Virus record (IMG/VR): IMGVR_UViG_3300050821_007696 | Coordinates: 20,236 to 84,235 of that record | Reading direction: 5' to 3' (one strand) | Length of the DNA: 64,000 nt | Source of the DNA: a virus | Shown: piece by piece, positions 48,151 through 55,591 of the stretch | How positions within the stretch are numbered: position 1 is the stretch's first letter | Layout: every line of letters begins with the position of its first letter | Made by a program: the position numbers and the translations under genes | Notes under the pieces: generated by a model | Seen by the model: the letters and a program-made list of their open reading frames with translations, nothing else | The model's database searches: none | What the model was told of the DNA's origin: nothing

Positions 48151-49191
48151 ATGACGCTGCGGTACGTCAGCCTGTTCAGCGGCGCAGGCGGGCTCGACCT
48201 GGGACTGACCCGGGCCGGCTTCACCCCGGTGATGGCCACCGACGAGAACCGGAACGCGTGCGCGACGCTGCGCTCGGCGATGCCGCCGGTCCCGGTAGTG
48301 CAGGCCGACATCCACGACCTGCTCAACGCCGGGGACACCGGGGTACTCGCCCGCCAGGCGCCGGACGGCCTCGTCGCGGGGCACCCGCCCCTGGTGAGCA
48401 GCGGCAGGTTCGACAAGCTGGCCGACCCGGACGGCGACGAGCCGCAGCTGCTCTACCGGTTCCTCGACGCCGTCGCCCTGGTCCGCCCGGCCGCGTTCGC
48501 CCTGGCTACCATCCCCGCGCTCGCCAGTCTCCGGTGGTCCGCGGTGATGACCCGGCTGCGGCGGCTGGCCCGTGACCACGGCTACGACACCTTCGCCCCC
48601 GTGCTCGACGCCGCCGACTACGGCGTGCCGCAGCACCGGGAGCTGCTGTTCCTGATCGGGATGCCGAAAGGCTGCAAGCCGGACGCGTCCGCCGCGGAAA
48701 CCACGGCCGGGCGGGCTAGTGCGGGCGCTGCGCTGGCAAATCTGCCGGCCGGGGCCAGGGACGTGCCGTGCCCGGCCGGGGTGACCCTCGCCGCTCACCC
48801 GGTGCTGCGCAACTCGCCGTACTCCGGGCAGCTGCTGTCGGGAACCGGGCGGATGCTCGACCTGCGCCGCACCGCGCCGTTCATCGCCGCGGCACTCGGC
48901 GGCAACCGCACCCCGGTACTCGACCTGGACCAGCTGGAGTACGGCGCGGCACCGTGGATTGAGCGTTACCACGAGTACCTGTCGAAATGGGGCGGTACCC
49001 CGGGTACGTTCGACGGGACGCCCGGCCGGATGCGCAGGCTATCGCTGCGGGAGTGCGCCGCGCTCCAGGGGTTCCCGCCCGGTCACCCGTTCAGCGGCAG
49101 CCCCGTCGCCCAGTTCAAGCTAGCGGGCGCGGCTGCTCCCCCGGCTCTCGGCGAGGCCGTCGGCCGCAGCATCCTGGCGGGACTGGCATGA
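48151..49191 (+). CDS. C5-cytosine methyltransferase homologue lacking catalytic residues
   Basis: A 346-residue Dcm-type fold. Motif I LFSGAGGLDLGLTRAGF, motif VIII GVPQHRELLFLIG, motif IX RRLSLRECAALQGFP and motif X GEAVGRSIL are all intact. Motif IV, normally GGPPCQ, reads AGHPPLVSS (catalytic Cys replaced by Leu), and motif VI, normally ENV, reads ATI. It should still bind DNA and perhaps SAM but cannot methylate cytosine by the known mechanism. ATG after GGAGAGGAAG. A second homologue with both motifs lies at 51719. Confidence 0.8.
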   Translation: MTLRYVSLFSGAGGLDLGLTRAGFTPVMATDENRNACATLRSAMPPVPVVQADIHDLLNAGDTGVLARQAPDGLVAGHPPLVSSGRFDKLADPDGDEPQLLYRFLDAVALVRPAAFALATIPALASLRWSAVMTRLRRLARDHGYDTFAPVLDAADYGVPQHRELLFLIGMPKGCKPDASAAETTAGRASAGAALANLPAGARDVPCPAGVTLAAHPVLRNSPYSGQLLSGTGRMLDLRRTAPFIAAALGGNRTPVLDLDQLEYGAAPWIERYHEYLSKWGGTPGTFDGTPGRMRRLSLRECAALQGFPPGHPFSGSPVAQFKLAGAAAPPALGEAVGRSILAGLA

Positions 49192-50030
49192 GACTGGAAT
49201 GGGTGGTCAAGTTCATCCTCTCCGTCATCTCCGGGGTGATCATCGCCCTGCTGGCGGTCTACCCGTCGCTCAACTACAACGACTGGGGCTACCTCGCGGC
49301 GGTTCCCTGCGGCTTCGCCCTGTTCCTCGTCCTCGAAGACGGCGAGCGGAAACGGAGAGCGCAGCGCCTCGCCTGGAAGCAAGCCGCCGCAAAGCGGGAG
49401 AAGATCAGGGCGCAGCGGGACCTTGAGCGGAAGGAACGGGAGCTGGGCCTGGTACCGCCGGCGGCGACCGGGGTACCGCTCACGGCGGTGCCGTTCGAGC
49501 GGGGCGACCCCCGGTACTGGGGCTGCGAGCACGCAGAGTGCGACCCGGCTTATCCCTGCCAGCGCAAGGCACCGAGGGTCACCCCGGTCAAGAGCGGGGA
49601 CGTGCCGCCGCTGGTTCAGCTTGCACAGGTAGCCGAGCAGCACCGGCTGCCCGTGCCGCCGGCCGTCGCGCACTCGATGGAGCAGTGGAACGCGCACGTG
49701 CAGGAACTGCAGGAGGCGCTGGCGGCGGAGGTGCAGGAAGCCCCGGAGGAGCCGGAGTACATCCCGGAAGGGCAGGCGGCCCTGGACGCGATGCTGCTCG
49801 CGCACATGCGGCAGCAGGTCAGGGACGCCGCTCCCTCACGGGCCGGGCACAGCGTGCCGTACCCCGGCACCTGGACAATGAACGCCGAGTGGGCCGCCGA
49901 GGTGCGCAAGCTGAAAAAGGCCGACGGCAGCCTGCTCTGGCACCCGGACTTGTACACGGTGCTCGGCTACACGGTTGAGCTAGGCGACGAGTACGGCGCT
50001 CCCAGCCTGGAGACAGGAGGCACACTGTGA
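49188..50030 (+). CDS. Membrane-anchored protein with Cys motif
   Basis: A 280-residue protein: two N-terminal membrane helices (VVKFILSVISGVIIALLAVYP, WGYLAAVPCGFALFLVLE), a basic coiled coil (AWKQAAAKREKIRAQRDLERKERELG), a CEHAECDPAYPCQRK motif, and an Ala/Glu-rich helical end. ATG overlaps the methyltransferase stop. Unknown function. Confidence 0.6.
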   Translation: MRLEWVVKFILSVISGVIIALLAVYPSLNYNDWGYLAAVPCGFALFLVLEDGERKRRAQRLAWKQAAAKREKIRAQRDLERKERELGLVPPAATGVPLTAVPFERGDPRYWGCEHAECDPAYPCQRKAPRVTPVKSGDVPPLVQLAQVAEQHRLPVPPAVAHSMEQWNAHVQELQEALAAEVQEAPEEPEYIPEGQAALDAMLLAHMRQQVRDAAPSRAGHSVPYPGTWTMNAEWAAEVRKLKKADGSLLWHPDLYTVLGYTVELGDEYGAPSLETGGTL

Positions 50031-50422
50031 CCGCGTTCAACGGGCCGTGCCCGGCGGACTGCCGGTGCGGGCGCCACCGGGGCAGCAGGCGGCCCGGCCC
50101 CGCGGAGGACGTCGCGCTGTTCCGCCGCCGGTTCTTCGAGCAGGTGCCGCCGCCGTACTACTGCACGCACTGCGGGGAGCCGGTCACCGCGGACGGCTAC
50201 TGGCGGGACGCCGGCTACCTGGTGCTGCAGCGCAGGGACGGCAACCCGCGGAACACCGCCGCCGGGAACCTCGCCCCGGCGCACCGCGCCTGCGTGCTGA
50301 CCGCCGCGCAGCAGCTGAAACGGGAGTGCGAGTGCGGCAAGGTCATGCGCCCGCTGAACATGGAACAGCACCGGCGCCGCACCGGGCACCAGCTGAAGGA
50401 ACCAGAGAGGGCTCTACCATGA
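50027..50422 (+). CDS. HNH-like zinc protein
   Basis: A 131-residue protein: CPADCRCGRHRGSRR, then YYCTHCGEPVTADGYW...LQRRDGNPRNTAAGNLAPAHRACVLTAA, which resembles an HNH core (a later N-x2-N and A-H-R-x-C) with zinc Cys pairs, and CECGKVMRPLNMEQHRRRTGHQ, a C2H2-like finger. Could be a small nicking nuclease or only a DNA-binding protein; the first His of HNH is not evident. Confidence 0.5.
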   Translation: MTAFNGPCPADCRCGRHRGSRRPGPAEDVALFRRRFFEQVPPPYYCTHCGEPVTADGYWRDAGYLVLQRRDGNPRNTAAGNLAPAHRACVLTAAQQLKRECECGKVMRPLNMEQHRRRTGHQLKEPERALP

Positions 50423-50425
50423 GTT

Positions 50426-50740
50426 ATGCCCCTGACGCACCACCCGGTGCGCTTGTTCCGCCTGTCGTGCGGCTGCCTGCGCGAGTACCCGGTGATGCCG
50501 GCGGGCCTCCAGCACACGGTGCTGTGCATTACCTGCCGCCGGGAAGCGGTCACCGTCTTCGCCTACCCGGAGAAGGCATGCGGTGCCCGCGGGAGCTACG
50601 CCGGCTTCCCGCTGTCGTGCACCCGCGGAACAGGACAGTGCGCTGCCGGGCTGCACTGGGACGAGATCGCAGGGACTGAGTTCGCCGCCGGGTCGCCGAG
50701 GCTCGCACGGAGCCGCGAGGGAAGGACAGGGAGAGCATGA
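50426..50740 (+). CDS. Small Cys-containing protein
   Basis: A 104-residue protein with LSCGCLREYP and LCITCRREA, then a basic tail. ATG at 50426 is chosen over ATG 50419, which opens a different frame with poor codon use. Function unknown. Confidence 0.55.
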   Translation: MPLTHHPVRLFRLSCGCLREYPVMPAGLQHTVLCITCRREAVTVFAYPEKACGARGSYAGFPLSCTRGTGQCAAGLHWDEIAGTEFAAGSPRLARSREGRTGRA

Positions 50741-51021
50741 GGCTGCACGATCTGGCCACCGCCGTCCACAACCGGACGCACCGGCACTACACGGCGACCA
50801 GGGACGGCGTCGGGACATTCGCGTTCTGCGAGTCACGGCGGCCCGCCTGGCTGCTCGGCGGGGTCAAGGTCGCGTTCGCGCCGGACGGCAGCGAGGACCG
50901 CGCCTACGGCGTCCCGGTGGTCCGTTACGCCGGCGGGGACACGCTGTTCGAGCGGATGCTGTACGCCGACAGCAGCAAGCACGCGATGGCCCTGCTGCGC
51001 CAGGGATTCGGGGAAAGCTGA
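50737..51021 (+). CDS. Hypothetical protein
   Basis: A 94-residue soluble protein (MRLHDLATAVHNRTHRHYTATRDGVGTFAFCESRR...). Overlaps both neighbours in the ATGA style. No family recognised. Confidence 0.6.
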   Translation: MRLHDLATAVHNRTHRHYTATRDGVGTFAFCESRRPAWLLGGVKVAFAPDGSEDRAYGVPVVRYAGGDTLFERMLYADSSKHAMALLRQGFGES

Positions 51022-51254
51022 TGGGGCCTAGCTGGTGGACTCCGGGGCTGGACCAGGCGGCTACCGCGCAGAGGGGAGTCGCCGGGACGCAGCCCGGCTG
51101 GTGCCAGGACTACGCGCGGGACCTGTGGGAGCTGCACGACAAGCGCGGGCAGGTTGCTGTCTGCGTCACCGCTGAACTGCTGGCACTGGGACCGCACGTG
51201 GAAGAGCTGTTTGAAATCAGGTTCGGCGTGCCGTTCCCGAAGGAGGACGAGTGA
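51021..51254 (+). CDS. Hypothetical protein
   Basis: A 77-residue protein, MGPSWWTPGLDQAATAQRGVAG..., acidic C-terminus with a helix VAVCVTAELLALGPHVEELFEIRFG. TGATG overlap with the gene before. Confidence 0.6.
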   Translation: MGPSWWTPGLDQAATAQRGVAGTQPGWCQDYARDLWELHDKRGQVAVCVTAELLALGPHVEELFEIRFGVPFPKEDE

Positions 51255-51571
51255 CAGTCGCAAGTGAGGCAGGCATCGACGCGGCGGTCGAGGAGCTGAC
51301 CGACGCTGACCTGAGGCACAGCCCCCCGTGCGAGTCCCGGTACCTGCGGGTCTGGGAGTTCCGGAAGATCCGGGCGTTCACCCGGGGCGGTTACGACGGG
51401 CACCTGTGCGGGAAGCCGTCGGCCGCGCGGCTGCGCGTGCACTGCCGTAACTGCGGCGCGCGGTACCGCCTGTTCCTGTGCCGCTGGTGCGCGTGGCGGT
51501 TCAGGAACGGCGTGCTCATCGCGTGCCGTGCCTGCGGCAGGGAGGGCAAGTGCCGGGGAACGGAAAGCTGA
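51251..51571 (+). CDS. Zinc-ribbon protein
   Basis: A 106-residue protein whose second half is VHCRNCGARYRLFLCRWCAWRFRNGVLIACRACGREGKCRG: four CxxC-type pairs, enough for two zinc ribbons. Basic, so nucleic-acid binding is plausible. Confidence 0.6.
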   Translation: MTVASEAGIDAAVEELTDADLRHSPPCESRYLRVWEFRKIRAFTRGGYDGHLCGKPSAARLRVHCRNCGARYRLFLCRWCAWRFRNGVLIACRACGREGKCRGTES

Positions 51572-51726
51572 TGCCACTGCCCGACGAGCCGCTGCAGGGC
51601 GTCGGCGAGATCGCCGTCGCGCTCAACGAGCTGTTCACCAGCCTGAAGGCGGCTACCTTCACCGACTCGCAGGCGCTGTACCTGACCGGCAAGTTGGTCG
51701 AGGGGCTGGCGGCCCGCAGTGCGTAA
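51571..51726 (+). CDS. Small helical protein
   Basis: A 51-residue protein (MPLPDEPLQGVGEIAVALNELFTSLKAATFTDSQALYLTGKLVEGLAARSA). Overlaps the methyltransferase start. Unknown function. Confidence 0.55.
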   Translation: MPLPDEPLQGVGEIAVALNELFTSLKAATFTDSQALYLTGKLVEGLAARSA

Positions 51727-52555
51727 GTTCCGCATGCTCGCCGGGTGCGAGTGCTCCGGTGAAGTTCGCAACGCGTTCGCGGCGAGGGGCTGGGAGGCGT
51801 GGTCGGCGGACATCGAGCCGAGCGAGACTCCGGTGATGACGTTCGTTGCGGCGGAGAACCGCTGGGTGAACGTCCCGGACCAGCCCGAGGCGGGCACGCG
51901 CGTCCGGCACTACCAGGGCGACGTGCGGGACCTGTTCAAGATCACTCATCCGGTCAACCGGGTGCGCGGGTACGAGATCCTGCACCGGCACGCGGGTACC
52001 ATCGGCGGCCCCGAGCAGAACTTGTGGGACCTGTTCATCGGCTTCCCGCCGTGCACGCACCTGTCGCTGGCCGGGGCGGTGTGGTGGAAGCAGAAGCGCG
52101 TTACCCGGGTAGGACCGGGCGGGGAGTACCCGTTGCCGTCGGTGCAGGACGAGGCGGCGGACTTCTTCATGGAGATGACCCGCGCCCCGGCACCGCACGT
52201 GGCGGTGGAGAACCCGCGCGGCGACATGACCCGCCGTTACCGGCCGCCGGACCAGTACGTGCAGCCGTGGTGGTTCGGTGACCCGCTGGTGAAGGCAACC
52301 GGGCTGTGGCTGGGGAACCTGCCGCTGCTCGTCGCGGACAACCCGGTCACGCCATCGGGCCGGGTGGCAACCGGCGGGGGCAGCTGGCGCACTGACCGGG
52401 ACAACCCGAAGGAAGGGTGGGAGCCGAGTAACACGCACGAGGACGGCAAGGGCCGCAGGTTCCGGCAGCGGGAGCGCAACCGCACCCTGCCCGGCCTCGC
52501 CCGCGCGATGGCGGACCAGTGGGGTGCCTACGTCGAGGAGCAGCATGCCGAGTGA
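51719..52555 (+). CDS. Phage C5-cytosine methyltransferase-like protein
   Basis: A 278-residue protein of a phage family related to Dcm: an opening strand MLAGCECSGEVRNAFAARGWEAWSADIEPS (SAM-binding), the catalytic FIGFPPCTHLSLAG (Pro-Pro-Cys retained), and VAVENPRGDM (ENP, equivalent to ENV). Both catalytic motifs missing from the 48151 protein are present here. Likely modifies phage DNA to resist restriction. GTG start. Confidence 0.78.
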   Translation: MRKFRMLAGCECSGEVRNAFAARGWEAWSADIEPSETPVMTFVAAENRWVNVPDQPEAGTRVRHYQGDVRDLFKITHPVNRVRGYEILHRHAGTIGGPEQNLWDLFIGFPPCTHLSLAGAVWWKQKRVTRVGPGGEYPLPSVQDEAADFFMEMTRAPAPHVAVENPRGDMTRRYRPPDQYVQPWWFGDPLVKATGLWLGNLPLLVADNPVTPSGRVATGGGSWRTDRDNPKEGWEPSNTHEDGKGRRFRQRERNRTLPGLARAMADQWGAYVEEQHAE

Positions 52556-52694
52556 GATCACGGTGCACACCGGGTTCGGCGACTACACGTTCACTGAGTG
52601 CCAGGTGAGCAAGGACGGTGAGAGCCTGATCGTCAAGCGCAACGGGGTGCCGCTGCTGTGGGCTAGCTGGCCGTGGACGGTGACCTTCACGTGA
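52545..52694 (+). CDS. Small beta-rich protein
   Basis: A 49-residue protein, MPSEITVHTGFGDYTFTECQVSKDGESLIVKRNGVPLLWASWPWTVTFT. Overlaps its neighbours by 11 and 4 bases. Unknown function. Confidence 0.55.
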   Translation: MPSEITVHTGFGDYTFTECQVSKDGESLIVKRNGVPLLWASWPWTVTFT

Positions 52695-52792
52695 GCCGGA
52701 GGTTCTACCGGGGAATCCGCTGCCGGACCTGCTGGCGGCTGTTCCTGGACTGGGCGGACCACGCCCGGCACGTTAAGAGGAGGAAGCATTGA
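52691..52792 (+). CDS. 33-residue basic peptide
   Basis: VSRRFYRGIRCRTCWRLFLDWADHARHVKRRKH: C-x2-C with late His residues and many Arg/Lys. It carries the AGGAGG RBS for the resolvase at its 3' end. Confidence 0.5.
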   Translation: MSRRFYRGIRCRTCWRLFLDWADHARHVKRRKH

Positions 52793-53319
52793 TCGACAGC
52801 TGCGTCGGGCTCGACCCGGGACCGGCTACGGGCATGTGCTTCCTGGACTACAACGCCGGGAGGCTCGTCGGGCGCAGCCTGATCCAGGCGGTGGGCGCGG
52901 ACGCTGCTGTCGTGCTGCAGGGCATGCTGAATACGTACTACTCCGGCAAGCCGTACCCCGTGGGCAAGCGTGTCGCGTCGGTGGAGAAGTTCGTCACCGG
53001 GCGCAGCGCGGGCAGCCGCGGCAAGCCGGCCGACGTCACCCGGCAGCTGGTATACGAGCTGGCCGAGGTGCTGGAGATGTTCGGCTACACGGTGAAGATC
53101 CGCCCGGCCGCGGACGTCAAGCCGTGGGCGAGCGACAAGCGGCTGGTGGCCGCCGGGGTCGTGCCGTCGCTGAAAGGCATGCACGGCGACATGAACCATG
53201 CCTACGACGGTGCCCGGCACTGCCTGTTCGGGGCAAGGGACGCGGGAATCATCCAGGACCCGCTGCTCAAGACAGGTATACTGGTGAGTCCTGATGACAG
53301 CAAGGGAGCTACTGCGTGA
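52789..53319 (+). CDS. RuvC-like Holliday-junction resolvase
   Basis: A 176-residue RNase H-fold protein: GLDPGPATGMCFLD (first catalytic Asp), SVEKFVTGR (Glu), and HAYDGARHCLFGARD (closing Asp residues). Resolves or trims branched DNA before packaging. Starts at TTG overlapping the previous TGA, with AAGAGGAGG in place; no better start exists. Confidence 0.78.
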   Translation: MIDSCVGLDPGPATGMCFLDYNAGRLVGRSLIQAVGADAAVVLQGMLNTYYSGKPYPVGKRVASVEKFVTGRSAGSRGKPADVTRQLVYELAEVLEMFGYTVKIRPAADVKPWASDKRLVAAGVVPSLKGMHGDMNHAYDGARHCLFGARDAGIIQDPLLKTGILVSPDDSKGATA

Positions 53320-53549
53320 GTACTGTTGAACACGAGCACGACTGGGGCGACTGGACCCGGTGGATCTTCTACGGCTCCGGCCTGGACATCCGCGAGAAGT
53401 TCTGCCGCGACGACCCCTGTACCGGCAACGACTACGAGACGCGCAAGCACCAGCACGACTACCAGGCGGGCGTACCCGACCCGTTCGCGCCGGTCGGCAG
53501 CGGCCTCACCCTGAAGATCTGCTCCGCCTGCCACGACGTTAAGAGCTGA
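53316..53549 (+). CDS. Small His/Cys-containing acidic protein
   Basis: A 77-residue protein: EHEHDWGDWTRWIFYGSGLDIREKFCRDDPCTGNDYETRKHQHDYQ...ICSACHDV. The H/C pairs suggest a zinc site. TATACT 30-odd bases upstream could be its own promoter. Confidence 0.55.
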   Translation: MSTVEHEHDWGDWTRWIFYGSGLDIREKFCRDDPCTGNDYETRKHQHDYQAGVPDPFAPVGSGLTLKICSACHDVKS

Positions 53550-53551
53550 GG

Positions 53552-53692
53552 ATGGGTCCGTCCAGTGGGCACGTCTGGTCCGTGTGGAGTGCCTGGCAGG
53601 ACATGGGCAACGGCGAGGAGATGCGCGAGCGGCACTGCATGGTGCCCGAGTGCGGCGAAACCGAAATCCAGACCCGGAGAAAGAAGAAGTAG
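53552..53692 (+). CDS. Small His/Cys protein
   Basis: A 46-residue protein: SSGHVWSVWSAWQDMGNGEEMRERHCMVPECGETEIQTRRKKK. The W-x2-W pattern and C-x4-C recall the previous gene's core, so the two may be diverged paralogues. Confidence 0.5.
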   Translation: MGPSSGHVWSVWSAWQDMGNGEEMRERHCMVPECGETEIQTRRKKK

Positions 53693-53695
53693 CGC

Positions 53696-53815
53696 ATGAG
53701 CAACTGCAAGTGGAAGACCGGGTGGGCGTCCCTCACCCCGCCCGGCAAGGTCATCTACACCGCGATCTGGGTGTTCGCCCTCGGGTGCTTCCTGTGGGGC
53801 TTCGGCGTCATCTGA
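53696..53815 (+). CDS. 39-residue membrane peptide
   Basis: MSNCKWKTGWASLTPPGKVIYTAIWVFALGCFLWGFGVI: one C-terminal membrane helix. Placed among zinc-peptide genes with standard spacing. Confidence 0.5.
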   Translation: MSNCKWKTGWASLTPPGKVIYTAIWVFALGCFLWGFGVI

Positions 53816-53830
53816 ACGAAAGGAAAGGCA

Positions 53831-53932
53831 ATGGGAGACGAAACCCGCTGCCCGTACTGCCAGTGCTTCTTCCCGACCAGCGAGATCGAGGCGCACAAGC
53901 GGGACTGCTCCGACCGGCCGCGCGGGAGGTAA
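53831..53932 (+). CDS. 33-residue zinc-finger peptide
   Basis: MGDETRCPYCQCFFPTSEIEAHKRDCSDRPRGR: C-x2-C-x12-H-x3-C, a single C2HC finger; preceded by AAAGGAAAGG. Well supported as a small DNA- or RNA-binding peptide. Confidence 0.65.
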   Translation: MGDETRCPYCQCFFPTSEIEAHKRDCSDRPRGR

Positions 53933-53936
53933 AGGC

Positions 53937-54074
53937 ATGAGCAAGGGAGAGTGCGCCCAGTGCGGCGGCGCCGGCAAGCGAGAGTGCCCCTTCTGCCAGG
54001 CGAAAGGCTGTCGTCAGTGCGGCGGCACCGGCAAAGTCCAGTGCCCTGACTGCCACGGCACCGGCTCAAGGTAA
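53937..54074 (+). CDS. DnaJ-type zinc-finger mini-protein
   Basis: A 45-residue protein made almost wholly of four CxxCxGxG-type units (CAQCGGAG, CPFCQAKG, CRQCGGTG, CPDCHGTG), i.e. a free-standing DnaJ cysteine-rich domain binding two zincs. No J domain is present. It could mimic or sequester a host DnaJ partner. Confidence 0.7.
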   Translation: MSKGECAQCGGAGKRECPFCQAKGCRQCGGTGKVQCPDCHGTGSR

Positions 54075-54087
54075 AGAAAGGACCCGT

Positions 54088-54336
54088 GTGAGAATCGTGG
54101 GCAGGAAGGCGGGCGAGCCCCGCAGGCTGCCTCCCGTCACCGCGGCGCCGCTGCCGGAGGCGATCCCCGACGAGCCGTGCGACCGCTGCGGTGCTCCCGC
54201 CCGGCACCTGGTCCGGGTCTCCTACCGGCAGCCCCCGCACGGCACCTGGAAGCGCGGAAGGCTGATGTTCTGCGAGCACCACTACCGCGAGCACGAGACT
54301 GACCTGCTGGTCTGCGGCTTCGTCTGGAACATCTGA
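54088..54336 (+). CDS. Zinc-binding small protein of an actinobacterial type
   Basis: An 82-residue protein: PCDRCGAPARHLVRVSY...LMFCEHHYREHETDLL, C-x2-C plus C-x2-H-H, a layout common in small actinobacterial proteins. GTG start after AAAGGACC. Role unknown. Confidence 0.65.
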   Translation: MRIVGRKAGEPRRLPPVTAAPLPEAIPDEPCDRCGAPARHLVRVSYRQPPHGTWKRGRLMFCEHHYREHETDLLVCGFVWNI

Positions 54337-54521
54337 TGATCCCCGGGCGCGCGGAGACCGACGAGCAGAAGCAGGAGATCCTGCGGCGGCTGCTGGAAGC
54401 CTGGCGGAAAAAGCCGTCGATGCGGCTCGGCCAGCTGGTCTACGTCGCTACCGCCGGGCGGGACATCTTCAGCGACGAGGACGAGCAGCTGGCCACCGAC
54501 ATCGAAACCTGGACAGGCTGA
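54336..54521 (+). CDS. Hypothetical phage protein
   Basis: A 61-residue protein: ILRRLLEAWRKKPSMRLGQLVYVATAGRDIFSDEDEQLATDIETW. This R-x-G-Q-L-V...D-I-F-x-x-x-D-E pattern is frequent in phage and bacterial genomes without known function. Single-base overlaps with both neighbours. Confidence 0.65.
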   Translation: MIPGRAETDEQKQEILRRLLEAWRKKPSMRLGQLVYVATAGRDIFSDEDEQLATDIETWTG

Positions 54522-55015
54522 TGACCCCCGGACTGCGGCCGATAGCACGGCAGTCAGCGCGGGCGCTCCCGGTCAGTGACGACGGGCGCCTGCTCCTGAT
54601 CCGGCGGGTCAGGCCGGGGCTGCCCCCGTACTGGACGACAGCCGGCGGCGGCATAGAACCCGGTGACCCCTCGGCTGAGGCCGCGATGCACCGCGAGCTG
54701 TTCGAGGAACTCGGGGCGACCGCCGCCGGCGCGTCACAGGTGCTCCTGGTCAGCTCGGTGTTCAGGACGGGGCTGACCGTCCAGCGTTTCTTCGTTACGC
54801 GCCTGGTCAGCCTCGACCTCTCCGCGCGCACCGGCACTGAGGTCAGCGACAAGGCCCGCGGCACGTACGACCCCGGGTACTTCGACCTGCACAGCAGGTT
54901 CCTCTCCAGGAGCCTGCTGTGCGCCGACATCCGCCCTCCCGAGCTGGGGCCGTTCATCCTGGCCAACCGCGAGGCCATCCTCGCCGAAGCCGCCCGCTTC
55001 TCACCGGGCGCCTGA
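54521..55015 (+). CDS. Nudix hydrolase
   Basis: A 164-residue protein with a full Nudix box, GGGIEPGDPSAEAAMHRELFEELGA (about residues 42-66), giving G-x5-E-x7-R-E-x2-E-E-x-G. Hydrolyses a nucleoside diphosphate linked to another group; candidates include mutagenic nucleotides, nucleotide sugars (fitting the glycan genes) or NAD-type compounds. Overlaps its neighbours by one base. Confidence 0.85.
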   Translation: MTPGLRPIARQSARALPVSDDGRLLLIRRVRPGLPPYWTTAGGGIEPGDPSAEAAMHRELFEELGATAAGASQVLLVSSVFRTGLTVQRFFVTRLVSLDLSARTGTEVSDKARGTYDPGYFDLHSRFLSRSLLCADIRPPELGPFILANREAILAEAARFSPGA

Positions 55016-55338
55016 TGTTCCAGGTCCTGGTGAAGACGACCCCGCACATGCAGGGCAGCTACCCGTACACGTTCGAGCACCGGGAAGACCGTGACGCGTT
55101 CGTCATGCGCGGCGACATCTGGTGGTACCACTTGGGCGAGGACGACGACTGGGACTGGCGCAAGGGCGGCGCGTGGGAGATCGCGGCAATGCAGAGCGGG
55201 ATACCCGGTGACTTGTCGCCGATGCGCGCGGGCACGCCAGCGGTCCCTGATATCCCGAAGGTACCAACCATCGAGACAAGCCGGACCGTACAGGCAAATC
55301 CTGCTGAGGGGAACGAGGAGGACGATGCCCGGTGGTGA
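55015..55338 (+). CDS. Hypothetical protein
   Basis: A 107-residue protein with FQVLVKTTPHMQGSYPYTFEHREDRDAFVMRGDIWWYHLGEDDDWDW, aromatic and acidic, then a Pro-rich tail. Overlaps the Nudix stop. No family recognised. Confidence 0.6.
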   Translation: MFQVLVKTTPHMQGSYPYTFEHREDRDAFVMRGDIWWYHLGEDDDWDWRKGGAWEIAAMQSGIPGDLSPMRAGTPAVPDIPKVPTIETSRTVQANPAEGNEEDDARW

Positions 55339-55582
55339 CCGCCGGAAGGTAATCAGCTGGTGCGTACTCTGCCACCATGCGATCGTGCCCGCGGAAGACG
55401 GCGGCTGGGGGCACTGCAGCAACGACGACTGGGCCGGCCCGGACAGCGAGTGCACGTGCGCCTGGAGCCTGGTCCCGTGCCGCCCGCCGCGCAGGACCCT
55501 GCGCCGGGGCCGCATCCAGGGGTACAGCCCGCCGCTGATCGTCTACGACGAGGTTAAAGACTTCGGCAAGGGCGCTCCGTAG
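55325..55582 (+). CDS. Cys-rich hypothetical protein
   Basis: An 85-residue protein: WCVLCHHAIVPAEDGGWGHCSNDDW...CTCAWSLVPC: several C-x2-C/C-x-C pairs. ATG inside the end of the previous gene, with GGGGAACGAGGAGG just upstream. Confidence 0.6.
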   Translation: MPGGDRRKVISWCVLCHHAIVPAEDGGWGHCSNDDWAGPDSECTCAWSLVPCRPPRRTLRRGRIQGYSPPLIVYDEVKDFGKGAP

Positions 55583-55591
55583 ACTGGCCGC

